Assembly: GCA_933228675.1 (NCBI GenBank)
Contig: OW121743.1
Span: forward strand, 63,061,118-63,125,117
Direction of reading: 5' to 3'
DNA: 64,000 bases
From: Stomorhina lunata
Taxonomy: Eukaryota > Arthropoda > Insecta > Diptera > Rhiniidae
Shown here: in pieces, positions 48,749 through 61,780 of the stretch
How the letters are laid out: every line of letters begins with the position of its first letter
Position numbering within the stretch: the first letter of the stretch is position 1
Position numbers and translations under genes: made by a program
The notes under the pieces: model-generated
What the model saw: the letters and a program-made list of their open reading frames with translations, nothing else
What the model was told of the DNA's origin: nothing
The model's database searches: none

Positions 48749-49188
48749 GTATAGGTGTTTTAAAGTGGCAGGGCATATAGTAAGGGGCAAAACTTAACAC
48801 ATTATTTATTAATACAAAATCGAAAAAAATTTAGGTAAAACTAAAAAATTATTGTTTGGTATAAATTGTGTTCCTTTAGCCAAACACTTTTATTTACTCA
48901 TGTTCATTGACCATCAGATGGACGAATATAAACCGAACCAGGTCAGATTGTCGGCAATGGACATGGGTTGATAAAAGTGTTGGGCTATATGAACAAAATT
49001 TATACCAAACAACTATTTGTGACATTTAACAAAATTAAATTTTAAGCTTTATTTTCTTAAATTTGTTCGATTTAGTAATAATAAAAATAAATAATGTATT
49101 TTACTAGTCGTCAGTTTAAAAAGTTTATTTTCCCTAACTGTATGCTCAAAATAAAAAATATTAAAAAATATATATTAAACACCTATAC
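48749..49188. repeat. Imperfect inverted repeat, arms about 170-240 bp
   Basis: TTGTTTGGTATAAATT (48852-48867) pairs with AATTTATACCAAACAA (48997-49012). The pairing continues inward through GCCAAACACTTTTAT / ATAAAAGTGTTGGGC and outward to GTATAGGTGTTTTA / TTAAACACCTATAC (48749 and 49188), with indels. The axis is near 48932. A small foldback or MITE inside the composite at 46431-50737 is likely. Confidence 0.6.
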
Positions 49189-50737
49189 TATATTTTATAT
49201 TTTTTGCAAAATGACCTTGGATTAGTTAAATTGGGAAGACTAAGGACCTTTAGTGTTCCGTAGCCAAAGATGCCGTGCGTCACAAAGAGCGTCCCTTCCA
49301 TGTTATTTTATCAAAGTAAATAACAATTTGACTATAAAAAGGCTTTTATACTTTTCAATGTATTATACTGCAGTTAATTCTGAAGTACGATTTTTTTATT
49401 TATCTACCTTATAAAATTTGTCATCATTAATAAATACATATATTTATATAAATCCATATCTTTTTTCCATTAACTCTCAACTTGGACCAAAATGCTTTCA
49501 TATTGAAGTTTATATTACATTTTCAAATAAATTAATTCTTAAACTTGTAAAAGAAGATCAAATATTTAATGGCAAAGAATGTGTAATAAAATACATTAAG
49601 CCATTGTCCAAATTTATTTTAATTTGAAGAATCTTTCTTAAATACGAATGGGGGAAATTTACAAAACTACATCATTCATTTTTATTTCTATGACTTTACA
49701 TTTATTGTATTTTTTACAAAAGTTGTTATTGATTGTAATTTCCAAAAATACTCCCATTTTTTCCCATAAGAACTAATTTTACTGTTTGGGGGCTGATGCG
49801 GAACTTATTTTTTAACATATTATTTTGTTAAGAAAAACATTTCTTAGTGAAAATTAAGGTAAAATTTAAAAAAATAAGGTGCACTTTAATATGTATAAGT
49901 AAATGTAAAAATTGATGTAAATTTAAATATTATTTTTTTATTTAATTATGTATATGTATTTTTAAAATATTTTTGTAAAATTATGAAAAATATCAATAAA
50001 AATATTTTGTACCATTTTTTATACTTTTATTTTATAAAGGGGATACATTTTTTTTAGGAAATAATTTTATTTAATTTTAGTTTTTTTGTATAATTTAGGA
50101 GATATAAAATTCAGATAAGTATATAATTTACTGAAAACTAGAAATAAGTTTTATTAATGTAGAAAATATTTTATACTGAGAATGAATATTTTACTAAATA
50201 CAAGGATAAAACTTATTTATTTTCTGACTGTTTTTCCCACTTTTAAGGAAAATATTTCCTAAAAATTATAATTTTTTTATAAGATCAAAATAAATATTTA
50301 CTGAATTTCTGTAATCTTTTTCTACTATTGTAGAAAATTTGATCATAAGTTTACTGAAGTTTTTACTTGTTTTAAGTAAAAATAAATTATCTTTTAACTA
50401 AAATGAAGGAAAAATTTCCTTAATTAAAGCATTGCTAAATATTTATCTGAACTAAATTAAAGGAGATATTTACTTGTTTTTAAGAAGTTTTTAGATAAAA
50501 TATGAACTAAATTATAGTAATTTTTTTTCCAAGTTTTTAGTTAAATTTTATTTGATTTAAGTTAAAATTTGTTTGATATAAGGAATTTTGTCAAAAACTT
50601 AAGGAACTTTTTTTCCTGGAATTAAGGAATTTTTTTACTCAATTGCTGTAAAAAACGGCTTTGGCGCCATACGACAACCATTTTTTCCTCAAATTTAGTA
50701 AATTTTCCTATATTTTAGTTCATTTTTTTTCTGAGTG

Positions 50738-51265
50738 CACACACAAACCATTTTACCCCTGCCAACAACGGAAAACTAGATAAAATTGGAAGGATATAAA
50801 AACGAAGTGTATAATAAGAAACAATTCTTGTCGTCGTCCTTTTTTTATTATTTGTCACTGAACCTTCGCTAAAGTCGTTAGTTCTTTTCTCATACGAGTT
50901 ATATATTTTTTCTTAATGCTCGTTTTGATTGTTATTTTCGGTAAATGCCAAAGTAACAATATCACGACCAATGGTACATCCAAAAACGTACATTCTACTT
51001 TATGGAAAATCTGAATAAAATTGACATGACATATCCCAGACGTATTGCATGGGGAATATTAAAATCACAACGCACACACACACTCACTCAGATAGTGAAA
51101 GGCAAGCGAGAAGGAGGATGAGGAAAAACGCATCCAAGAAATACACTGAGGCTTGATATTCAGTTCTAGTTCCCCTCCCGCAAGCATGATGAAAGCTAAC
51201 CATCCATATATGATTGTACAAGTTGTTAGACACTTTATCCATTAGGGGGGCCCCTTTTGATACTA
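50738..51265. other. Unique, somewhat GC-richer DNA
   Basis: Contains a CA run (51069-51084) and a denser patch at 51085-51200 (GGCAAGCGAGAAGGAGGATG, AGTTCCCCTCCCGCAAGC). No open frame of note. It ends at the GC palindrome GGGGCCCC (51248-51255) just before the next array. Confidence 0.45.
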
Positions 51266-53282
51266 AAAACTTTTCTATAGAAAAATTTTGGTAATAAGAA
51301 GTTTTCTATAGAAAAATTTTGATAATGAAAATTTTTCTATAGAAAAATTTTTATTTTCAAAATTTTTCAATAGAAAAATTTTCAAAATAATAATTTTTCA
51401 ATATAAATATTTTGAAAATGAAAATTTTTCTGTAGGAAATATTTATAATAGACATTTTTCTATAGAACAAAAATTTAAAATGAAAATTTTTCTAAAGAAA
51501 ATATTTTATAATGAAAAGTTTTCTACAGAAAAAATTTCACAATGAAATTTTTTTATAGAAAATTTTCATAATGAAATTTTTTTATAGAAAAAATTTTCTT
51601 ATGAAATTTTTTCTATAGAAAAAAAATTGATAATGAAATTTTTTCTATAGAAAAAAAAATTGATAACGAAATTTTTTCTATCGAAAAAAATTTGATAATG
51701 AAATTTTTTCTATAGAAAAAAAAAATTGATAACGAAAATTATTTTAACTATAATTTTTAATAAATAAAATTTTTTTATAAAACAATTTTTGATATTTGAT
51801 AATAAAAAATTTTCTATAGAAAAATTTAAAAAATAACATATTTCTAAAGAAAAAATTAAAAAATCAAAATTTCTCTATAGAAAAACTAAAATTTTATACA
51901 AACAAGTTAAAATTACAATTTTTCTATAGAAAATATTTTACAATGAAAATTTTTGTATAGAAAAAAATTGAATATATACATTTTTCTTTTTTTTTATTTT
52001 TCAATGAAAATTTACAATGAACATTTTTCAATCGACCAAATTTTATAAAATTAAAATTTTTCTATAGAAAAATTTTGGTAATGAAAATTTTTCTATAGAA
52101 AAATTTTGATAATGAAAATTTTTCTATAGAAAAATTTTGATAATGAAAATTTTTCTATAGAAAAATTTTGATAATGAAAATTTTTCTATAGAAAAATTTT
52201 GATAATGAAAATTTTTCTATAGAAAAATTTTGATAATGAAAATTTTTCTATAGAAAAATTTTGATAATGAAAATTTTTCTATAGAAAAATTTTGATAATG
52301 AAAATTTTTCTATAGAAAAATTTTGATAATGAAAATTTTTCTATAGAAAAATTTTGATAATGAAAATTTTTCTATAGAAAAATTTTCATAATGAAAATTT
52401 TTCTATAGAAAAATTTTGATAATGAAAATTTTTCTATAGAAAAATTTTGATAATGAAAATTTTTCTATAGAAAAATTTTGATAATGAAAATTTTTCTATA
52501 GAAAAATTTTGATAATGAAAATTTTTCTATAGAAAAATTTTGATAATGAAAATTTTTCTATAGAAAAATTTTGATAATGAAAATTTTTCTATAGAAAAAT
52601 TTTGATAATGAAAATTTTTCTATAGAAAAATTTTGATAATGAAAATTTTTCTATAGAAAAATTTTGATAATGAAAATTTTTCTATAGAAAAATTTTGATA
52701 ATGAAAATTTTTCTATAGAAAAATTTTGATAATGAAAATTTTTCTATAGAAAAATTTTGATAATGAAAATTTTTCTATAGAAAAATTTTGATAATGAAAA
52801 TTTTTCTATAGAAAAATTTTGATAATGAAAATTTTTCTATAGAAAAATTTTGATAATGAAAATTTTTCTATAGAAAAATTTTGATAATGAAAATTTTTCT
52901 ATAGAAAAATTTTGATAATGAAAATTTTTCTATAGAAAAATTTTGATAATGAAAATTTTTCTATAGAAAAATTTTGATAATGAAAATTTTTCTATAGAAA
53001 AATTTTGATAATGAAAATTTTTCTATAGAAAAATTTTGATAATGAAAATTTTTCTATAGAAAAATTTTGATAATGAAAATTTTTCTATAGAAAAATTTTG
53101 ATAATGAAAATTTTTCTATAGAAAAATTTTGATAATGAAAATTTTTCTATAGAAAAATTTTGATAATGAAAATTTTTCTATAGAAAAATTTTGATAATGA
53201 AAATTTTTCTATAGAAAAATTTTGATAATGAAAATTTTTCTATAGAAAAGTTTTGATGGTGAAAATTTTTCTATGGAAAAAA
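51266..53282 (+). repeat. 31-bp dyad AT-rich array with a homogenised core
   Basis: Monomer of 31 bp: TTTTTCTATAGAAAAA plus TTTGATAATGAAAA (for example 52201 to 52232). The left third (51266-52070) is degenerate with varied spacing; 52071-53258 is about 38 nearly identical units, with single variants such as CATAATG near 52385. The last unit (AAGTTTTGATGGTG) decays into unique DNA. The same 16-bp palindrome is found in the 37-kb array. Confidence 0.95.
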
Positions 53283-54255
53283 TTGGTATTACCCTAAATA
53301 TGCATAGAAAAATATGCGTATTGTTTAACATACTCATACTTCTGTTATATTCCTGCATACATACATACAGTTGCAAAAATTTTAACAAATACTATGAAAT
53401 ATGAAAACGGAAAAATCTGAACTTTATTCAGGACTTCAAACAAGAGAGGGTGTATTTATACAAAAAAACGGAAAAATAAACAGAAATGAAAGAAGAGAAA
53501 AAAAATGAAATACATTTCGTTACATATTCATTTAGACTTTATGAATATGTAACTGTCGTTTGAAGTATGACTGAATATTTCGTCAAGTGAAGTGATGGGC
53601 AAAAATTGAGATGATAACAACGATTGCTTCAACTATGGGAGCTGTGGTAAAATTTATAACGCTTATTACCTTTGATTAGCGATATCTAGGATTAATGAGA
53701 TATATATTAGAAAATTTAATCTAAAATAATTCAAAAACTGAATAACTAACTACAATGGATCTTTTCTTCATAAACTTCTTGTCCTTAAACTTTCCTCCCC
53801 CACTGTATATTTATGTCTACGTACATATGTTTGCCAACATCCACTACAATAATATAAACGTTTTCATTCATTTTTTTTATTCATAAATATTCAAATGTAT
53901 GCAAGTCTTAAAAAACAGTGATTGTTTTCCATTTAAAGTAATTTCTTTCTTTTGTTTTGTCTACAATTTCAAATCCATTTCAAATCTCAGGTTTCTTCAA
54001 CTACAAGGAATTCAAAATATTTGGTTTATTTATTCTTTCATTTCCTCAGAAAAAAAAGTGAGACACAATTAAAATTATGGTATCACTCACAATTTAAACT
54101 TGGATGAGAATATCGAAAAAATATAATAAAAATAATAATTGAATTCTTTCCGATATTTATGAAAATAATTTAAGATCTATAAAAATACTTAGAATTGCTT
54201 ATATTTATTTTATAGTGAACCCCTTAAATTTATTGTCTACAATGAAATATTTCAT
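53283..54255. other. Unique AT-rich DNA, no gene seen
   Basis: Low-complexity AT-rich sequence with a CATACATACATACA tract near 53355. No notable open frame or element end. Confidence 0.5.
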
Positions 54256-55030
54256 ACGTTCAATTGATGAAATATTTTATAGAAAATTTTTCTATACAAA
54301 ATTTTTTTATCAAAAATTTTTCTATAGAAAATTTTTTTTATCAAAAATTTTTCTTTAGAAAATTTTTTCATCAAAAATTTTTCTATAGAAAATTTTTTTT
54401 ATCAAAAATTTTTCTTTAGAAAATTGTTTCATCAAAAATTTTTCTATTGACAATTTTTTTTATCAAAAATTTTTCTATAGAAAATTTTTTTATCAAAAAA
54501 TTTTCTATAGAAAATTTTCTTACAAAAATTTTTCAAAAGAACATTTTTTATTAAAATTTTTCTATTTACATTTTTTAATCAAAAATTTTTCTATAGAAAA
54601 TTTTCGTACAAAAATTTTTAAATAGAATATTTTTTTATAAAAACTTTTCTATTTAAAATTTTTTCTCAAAAATTTTTCTATAGAAACTTTTTTTACCAAA
54701 ATTTTTATAATAAATTTTTTATTAAAAATTTTTCTATAGAAAATTTTTTTACCAAAAATTTTTCTATAAAAAGAATATTCAAAAGAATATTTTTTTTTTA
54801 AAAACTTTTCTATTTAAAATTTTTATCAAAAAATGTTCCATAGAAAAATTTTTGAAAATTTTTTTATCAACAATTTTTCGATAGAAAATTTTTTTATCAA
54901 CAATTTTTCTGTAAAAAATTTTTTTATCAAAAATTTTTCTAAAAAATTTTTTTTTTTATCAAAAATTTTTATAGGAAATTTTCTTTCAAAAATTTTTCTG
55001 TAGAAAATTTTTCTGTAGAAAATTTTTCTA
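54256..55030 (-). repeat. Degenerate dyad AT-rich array adjoining a family B head
   Basis: Irregular units built from TTTTTATCAAAAATTTTTC and TATAGAAAA, spacing about 29-31 bp. The right edge runs directly into CTAGCGTTATCGTGATTTC and then the GACA tract of the family B copy. In family B orientation (minus) the array follows the GTCT tract, where the rest of the element should be. Confidence 0.85.
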
Positions 55031-55385
<355 letters not shown>

Positions 55386-55435
55386 TAAAAATATTTCCCG
55401 CAAAACATATTTTCTAGGCAGAAAATTTTATATTA

Positions 55436-56135
55436 CACTGCTCTGCAAAAATTCATTTTTTGTCTTTCCTTTTAATAAAATTAATGGAGAAAATTTTTTT
55501 TTTCGTAATTTTTTTCGGGTTAAAATGTAATTAAAAAAAACATAAAGCAAAATTTTAACATTTTAAACATTTTTCTAAGATATAAGGTGCTTTAGTACTT
55601 ATGGCGCAAACTCTGACGACAGCCTAATTGATGTTTTGTTTGATGTATGTCACATATTTCATTAATACTGGGTACCTGTGGTAAATTGGTAATAAAATTC
55701 ACACTTTTAACCTGATTTTTTTGGTTTATAGCTTATTTTATTCTTAAGATATGTAGGTCTTAGAAAAATGTTTAAAATGTTAAAATTTTACTTTATCTTT
55801 TTTTTAATTACAGTTTTAACCTGAAGAAAATTACGAATTTCGCACGAGAAAAAATTTTTTCTCCATTAATTTCTAAATAACTCCAAAACGATAATAAATG
55901 CAATTTTGTTATGCATCTTCAAGTGTTTTAATTTTGAAAATCGGATGATTCGTTCTCGAGTTAGGACGAAATATGTCTCCGTACCTGACTAATTTAAGGC
56001 GAAAAATTTGCCACGCCCATAAAAAAATCTAGATCTGATGGAAAAAAAAAACGACAACGGATCTGAGTTTAGCGCATCAAAATCCATGTAGTCCACATAG
56101 TTTTATTCAAAGGAGGATTTGGCTGCAGAGCAGTG
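55436..56135. mobile_element. 700-bp CACTA-like non-autonomous foldback element
   Basis: Perfect 12-bp terminal inverted repeats CACTGCTCTGCA (55436-55447 and 56124-56135). Inside, a second inverted repeat of about 100-115 bp (55478-55580 versus 55758-55873) is highly similar, sharing TTAATGGAGAAAA and AACATTTTAAACATTTTTCT. The flanks give A-TTA before and TTA-TTA-TAGCG after; a related empty site at 62750-62770 reads ATTATTATAGCG, implying a 3-bp TTA duplication. CACTG ends plus a 3-bp duplication fit the CACTA (EnSpm) superfamily; this is inference. No transposase frame. Confidence 0.7.
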
Positions 56136-56235
56136 TTATTATAGCGATTGAAAAAAACGTATGATGACCGAAGTTTACCCTCCAAGATACCATTTTTGTT
56201 ATTACTGACACAAACCATAAATTTTTGAAATCGAC
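56136..56235 (+). repeat. Dispersed repeat shared with 62735-62880
   Basis: TTATTATAGCGATT, CCTCCAAGATACCATTTTTG and TTATTACTGACACAAACCAT match, with divergence, the sequence at 62755-62875. The sequence left of the CACTA-like element (about 55400-55435) extends the match, so the element interrupts this repeat. Confidence 0.6.
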
Positions 56236-58138
56236 ATTATTAACTAGTCTATACATATACGTATTAATTACTAGGTGATGTTCATGTACTGATAAAACTT
56301 GCCAGTTACTTCTCTAAACAAAAAAAAATTGTTTAACTTATTAATATTATTACTCTACAACATCTTTGGTGTAGGGTATTATTAACAAAAGAAGGCTCAC
56401 TATAATACATTCCTATTTGTGTTTTATTTCGTAACTTATCAAAATTTAACAAATGTTATAGAAATTCTAACAAACATTTTAATTAATTTTCCAGCTATAA
56501 ACTAATTTATTAAATTGAATGTGGCCTTGTAAGGGTTAATCCTTCCGCATAGTTTTTTTTTAATTAAAAAATTTAAGGAATTAGTTGTTAATATTCTCTC
56601 AGTTAAAAATGAGTCTAAAACATTCCTTAACGCAAACAAATTTGTTCAAGCAGAAACATTTCAAACATTTGTTTCAAAATTCATTAGAAAAAACAAAGAC
56701 ATTTTAAGATGTCAGTGCTTTTTTATATTCCCACATCCAAATATATGTTTATAAATTTATGCTATACAATGACAGCAGCCTATGAGGATTTAAAACCTTT
56801 AATCAAATTATTTTGTGAAGTATATTAATTACTTAACATACTTTTGACTATTTTCAACTAAAGAATAAAGAACAAAAAACTAAACAAGGAATTTGTTTGT
56901 TTACTCCAGAAGCCCACATTTACATTCCTTAACCATATAAGATTGTTATAAATATTTAGATACGCACATGGAGAAATTTTCCTTAACCACCATTTTCCTG
57001 GCAACCCCCAAACCATTATGAACACAACATAATTTTCTAATTTCGAATGTATGCCATAAACACACAAACACATACACACACATACAGAGAGGATAACAAA
57101 CTAACACACATAGAAGTTTATAGTTACTATTTTATAATGTGGCGGTTGTTAAATTTCAAAAGGTGTTGAAAATTACAAAACACAAATATACGATAATTTT
57201 ATTATCCTCATTAAATTCATGGTATACATATACAAACATAAATACAAATACACATCCATACATACTTATATATGTATATATGTGTGCATATTTATATATA
57301 AGTCCTACATATTAATGTAAATATGTATTTGTTTATTTAATCCTTTTCTGCTTTAGCACCAAATCAAGAGGGGGCTACAATTTCAAGGATAACATTACAA
57401 TAAATTTTGTTATGCCTCTCTATGTTTGTATATCTTTGTCTTGTATGCCTCTGTATATGTGTATGTCTGTCTGTATTTTATGGTTTGATTGTGATTTTAA
57501 TTAATATCTTTAGCCGCGTTTCGGTTTAATGGTGGTTTTTCTCGCTTTTTAATAAGTTTTTTTTCCCTTCGTTCATTTTGGTAATAAATTGTTATAGTTT
57601 TTGAAAATATCGCTGAGATTTAAAATTAAACTTTAAGTAGTTTGTTTCGTTGCCTTACAAAATTAATGTGTTTATAAATTCCAAACGGTTATAGCAATTT
57701 ATTAGCATGTGTGGCGTTTTGTATTTATGAGTTAGCATTTTAGTTTTATTACAGAATAAGCTTTAAAAGCGATTTTAAAGAAACCTCAAATATATAAAGA
57801 TTTTATGGCGAAAACTTAAAAAATAGTTTTAATAATTTAAGAAAATTAATAAAAATTTTCAATGTAAAAGAGTTTATGTTTATGAGTTAATTAAGTCAAA
57901 AGCATTAATATAAAAGAGGTAAGTTATTAATAATAAGCATTTTGGCATTTAAAGGTTTTATTTTAAGCATTTTTAATACAAGATTTCCTTAAACTATGAA
58001 AATTACAAGGAAATATAATGAAGCCTATTTTGTTTCATTTAGTATTGAAAAACCAACCATATAGTTCTTAAAAAAATTAAAGTTATGACAAGCTTAACCC
58101 TGCAACCGTTACCTTCGTTGAATCGACGAACACAAAAT
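56236..58138. other. Unique AT-rich DNA, no gene seen
   Basis: CACAAACACATACACACACA tract at about 57061-57085 and TATATATGTATATATGTG near 57270. The frame at 56858-57079 (minus) includes the CA tract. No element ends recognised until the family B terminus at 58139. Confidence 0.5.
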
Positions 58139-58589
58139 AAACAAGTGAGAATGTTATATTCGGCTATGCCGAACCTTATATACCAGCCACCAAAATGTGT
58201 TTAATTTAGAAAAAAGTCTCACCTAACTACGCAGGTGCAGCTTATCGAAATGTGCACCAAATTTGAAAAGTATTGATACGCTAGATGGTATTGTTGGTAA
58301 AATCTTTGAACTAAATTCGTTTGCAATAGATTAATAGTTCAGCGTTTAAATACAATTTAAGTGGTTTCCCTAGTATTTACATTGCACAAAATTTGGTGTC
58401 ATAACCGGGTATAGTATTAAAGTACCTGGTAGACCGAGCCTTGCTCGGAGCTTTATGATAAGCATTTTGAGGAAAATTTTAAAGTTTTTATATATTTTAT
58501 ATTATAAAGTGCTAAAATAAATTTAGAGGAAAGACATTATAGAAATATTCAGTTAATTTTGAATTATTTGATTTATTTTGTCCGACCAG

Positions 58590-59116
58590 CATAGTTTACA
58601 GTTTAACTCATTTTGAATAATTTTGGAAATTATTCATATCAACAGAAACCTCTGTCGACTCATGCGCAACAACTTTGCTAAAGATTATAGTCTGATCAAA
58701 TGCACAGTTTACGATTTAATTCATTTTGAGTAGTTTTCTGTGGCGCCACCTGTCGGACTTTGCTTATTCCAATTCATAAAACTTCTTCGGCTTATCCGTA
58801 ACAACTTTGCTGAAGATTATAGCATGATTAAATGTACAGCATACGATTAAATTGACTTTGAGTAAGTTTCTGTAGCGCCACCTGTCGGAAATTATTCATA
58901 CCAACTAAAAAGCCTTCGTCGGCTCATGCGCTACAGCTTTGCTTAAGATCATAGCATGATCAAATGTACAGTTTACGATTTAATTAATTTTTAGTAATTT
59001 TCAGTGGCGCCATCTGTCGGAAATTAGTCTTATCAACTTTAAAACCTTCGCCGGCTTATCCGCAACATCTTCGCTAAAGAGCATAACACAATCAAATTCA
59101 CAGTTTACTATTCTAT
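58590..59116 (-). repeat. 132-bp tandem repeat, about 4 partial copies, in the Helitron-like element
   Basis: Landmark GGCGCCACCTGTCGG recurs at 58741, 58873 (AGCGCC) and 59005 (GGCGCCATC), spacing 132. Each unit also has CGGCTCATGCGCAACA-type and ATCAAATGTACAGTTTACG words. The leftmost copy lacks the GCGCC segment. Central tandem repeats are a known feature of DINE-type Helitron-like elements in flies. Confidence 0.85.
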
Positions 59117-59740
59117 AAAGAACATACATACAGACAAACATTCATTTGTTTAAAATAATACTAATTTTTCCGCCTTTTTATTCCCTAATTTCTAAAAGTT
59201 CCATATGTATATTTGGTACTTTTTTGGTGCCAATTGAATTCGGTACATTTTTTTAAAACACATTTAACATAATGTATAATGTTCCTATTCATATTACTTT
59301 GGAGATGTTAAGTTATCATTTTATCCCTTTTTTACCCATTTTGGCTCCAAAATCAAAAAAGTACCAAATACGTGTTTCATGTTTTTTTTACATCTATTGA
59401 TTGCAGTATCAAGTTTATTTCTATATTCTTTAGTTTAAAATATAAGAGTGGGTTAAAAAGGTGCCAAAAAAACTATTTTCACCCTTTTTTACCCCCTATC
59501 GGACATAGTTTCAAAAAAGTACCAAACACCTGTCCGCTTATTTTCAAAGCTGTTTAAAACGTAATTGTAATTTTGTTTCTATACCTATTACTTTATTAGA
59601 CATAGCGTTTTCGATTTATTCCCTTTTTACCCTCTTAGAGGTAAAAGTTCCAAAAGTCCCTTCTTCTTCGACCTATACATCAAAAAAGATACCCACTGTC
59701 CAAATGTTATCAAAATCGTTAGAGCCGTTTTCGAGATAGC

Positions 59741-59745
<5 letters not shown>

Positions 59746-59801
<56 letters not shown>
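59746..59801. repeat. (TA)n microsatellite in the Helitron-like element
   Basis: About 28 TA units next to the 5' end of the nested Helitron-like element, between CATTC and CAATTATTGC on the plus strand. Confidence 0.95.
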
Positions 59802-59805
<4 letters not shown>

Positions 59806-59948
59806 TATTGCTCGTTTAAGAATATAAGATTATTAAGCTGTTAAATACTTTTCATTGTTCATAGTAATACGTCATATATAAAGTCTGGATCTAACATTGA
59901 TTGAAAACTATATAATTTTCTTAATAAACTGAATTTACCTCCAAATAT

Positions 59949-60632
59949 TTATACCCTTCACCACCATAGGTGGAAAGGGTATTATAAGTTTGTGCTGATG
60001 TATGTAACGCATAGAAATATTTGTCGTAGACCCACCTTTTAGTATACCAATAGGCTTAGAATCACTTTCTGGGTCGATTTAGCGATGTCCGTCCGTCTGG
60101 CTGGCTGGCTGGACCCCCATGTAAGCCTTGTAATTAAACTACAGGTCGCAATTCTAAAGATAATTTGATGATAATGGGACCATGGCTATTGAAATTGGTC
60201 AAAATCGGTCCATTATTTATGGTACCTCCCATAGGTCCCACTTCCCGGAATTGATATATTGGCCACAAATATAAATATTTGTTCATGAAATTTACAGCAA
60301 ATACTGCTTATGTAAACTTAAATCACTGTACTAAATTCCGTTGAAATCGGTCCACATTTGACCATAGCTCCCATACAAACTCTTCTTTGAAAATGCCCTA
60401 AGTGAGACAAAAATCGCTAAAACGCTCGTAAATCTGAAGATAATGAGAATTTCAAGTTTCTGCAACAACTTTAATCTATTTGCTAAATTTCGAAATAATC
60501 TGTCCATATTTGACCCTAGCTTTCATATAAGTCCAAATGACGGAAACAGTTTAAATATATAAGTTTTGAGAAAACGTTTGCATGATGGCAAAATTTAGCA
60601 AATATTTGTCTTTATTTTTGTCATATATAAGA
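59949..60632 (+). mobile_element. Family A copy nested in family B
   Basis: Starts TACCCTTCACCACCATAGG at 59952 with the GGTGGAAAGGGTATTATAAG hairpin arm, GTCCGTCCGTCTGGCTGGCT tract, GGTCCACATTTGACCATAGC, and AAACGCTCGTAAATCTGAAG. It ends near TATTTTTGTCATA, after which family B resumes in the opposite orientation (TATAAGAATTATAGCC). It lacks the family's 3' hairpin, so it may be a truncated copy. Confidence 0.7.
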
Positions 60633-61348
60633 ATTATAGCCAAATGTTGACCGACTATAAGAAAATTGTACACACTGGCTAGTATTTATATAGAGCTTAA
60701 TCTTATTCAAAATTTAGTGGCCATAGTTGTCATAGTTTCTAAATTATTAGCTTTTAACTGACCTTTGCCACATGTTTTTTTTTGTTTCCGGGAGCGTTCT
60801 TTATATGAAAGCTATAGTCAAATATAGACGAATTTCTATAAAATTTCACATACTGACCAATAGTTGCATAAAACTTCCCTATTCTAAATTTGTTCGTCAT
60901 AGCTATTACAATTGTATTAAATTTATATGAGAGCTCTAACTAAATGTGAAGCAATTTCGTCTATTTTCAATGTACAAGATATCGAAGACACCTTTATAAA
61001 ATTTTGTTCCTCTAGCTCTTTCCGTTGAGGAGCTATCGTGCTTTTATCTGACAGACATAAACCCCCTTTTATTTTTGTATTTTTGTGTTTCCGTAAGTTT
61101 TTTATATGGGAGCTATGGTCAAATGATGACCGATTGTGACAAAATTTTGCAAACTGGTTTGCATTGACATCAGACTTCCTTTTATTATCATAGTTGTTAT
61201 AGTTTGTCATTTATTAGTAAATAAGCGATTAGCCTAGACGAGGTTATATGGAAGCTATGGTTAAATGTGAATCGATTTTGCCCGATTTCAAACCAAAATT
61301 TTCTAAGAAATGAAGAATATTTATGAAAAATTTCACTGACTTATATTA

Positions 61349-61775
<427 letters not shown>

Positions 61776-61780
<5 letters not shown>

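Larger units (their letters stand above)
46431..50737. mobile_element. 4.3-kb composite bounded by long divergent inverted repeats
   Basis: The left end CACTCAGAAAAAA (46431) matches the reverse complement of the right end (50737). A further 19-mer, TACTAAATTTGAGGAAAAA, at 46450-46468 is inverted at 50682-50700. Both arms (about 46431-47215 and 49790-50737) are full of AATTTAGTTCA and AAGGAAAATTT words; the left arm has tandem units starting TTAGTTCAGA at 46911, TTAGTTCAGA at 47023 and TTAGTTCA at 47153. CACA lies at both flanks but in a CA-rich context. It resembles a foldback-type element; two separate MITEs of one family are an alternative. The interior holds a family B fragment and a palindrome, but no transposase. 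Confidence 0.55.
58417..59835 (-). mobile_element. Helitron-like element nested in family B
   Basis: On the minus strand it starts near TAAACGAGCAATAATTG followed by (TA)n and CTCGAAAACGGCTCTAACG, a 5' arrangement I associate with insect Helitron-like elements. It ends with hairpin CCGAGC-AAG-GCTCGG (58434-58448) then TCTACCAGGTACTTT. The interior has GGTACTTTTTTG / GGGTAAAAAAGGG modules (59195-59700) and a 132-bp tandem repeat. No Rep/helicase frame, so non-autonomous. Family B in the 30285 copy is continuous at this point (AATAATGTAAAACCATACC), confirming insertion. Confidence 0.65.

Noticed and set aside
49418..49627. 69-codon frame with residues LGPKCFHIEVYITF as an exon
   Set aside because: Starts at a non-ATG codon, lies inside the composite element and shows no recognisable domain or splice context.
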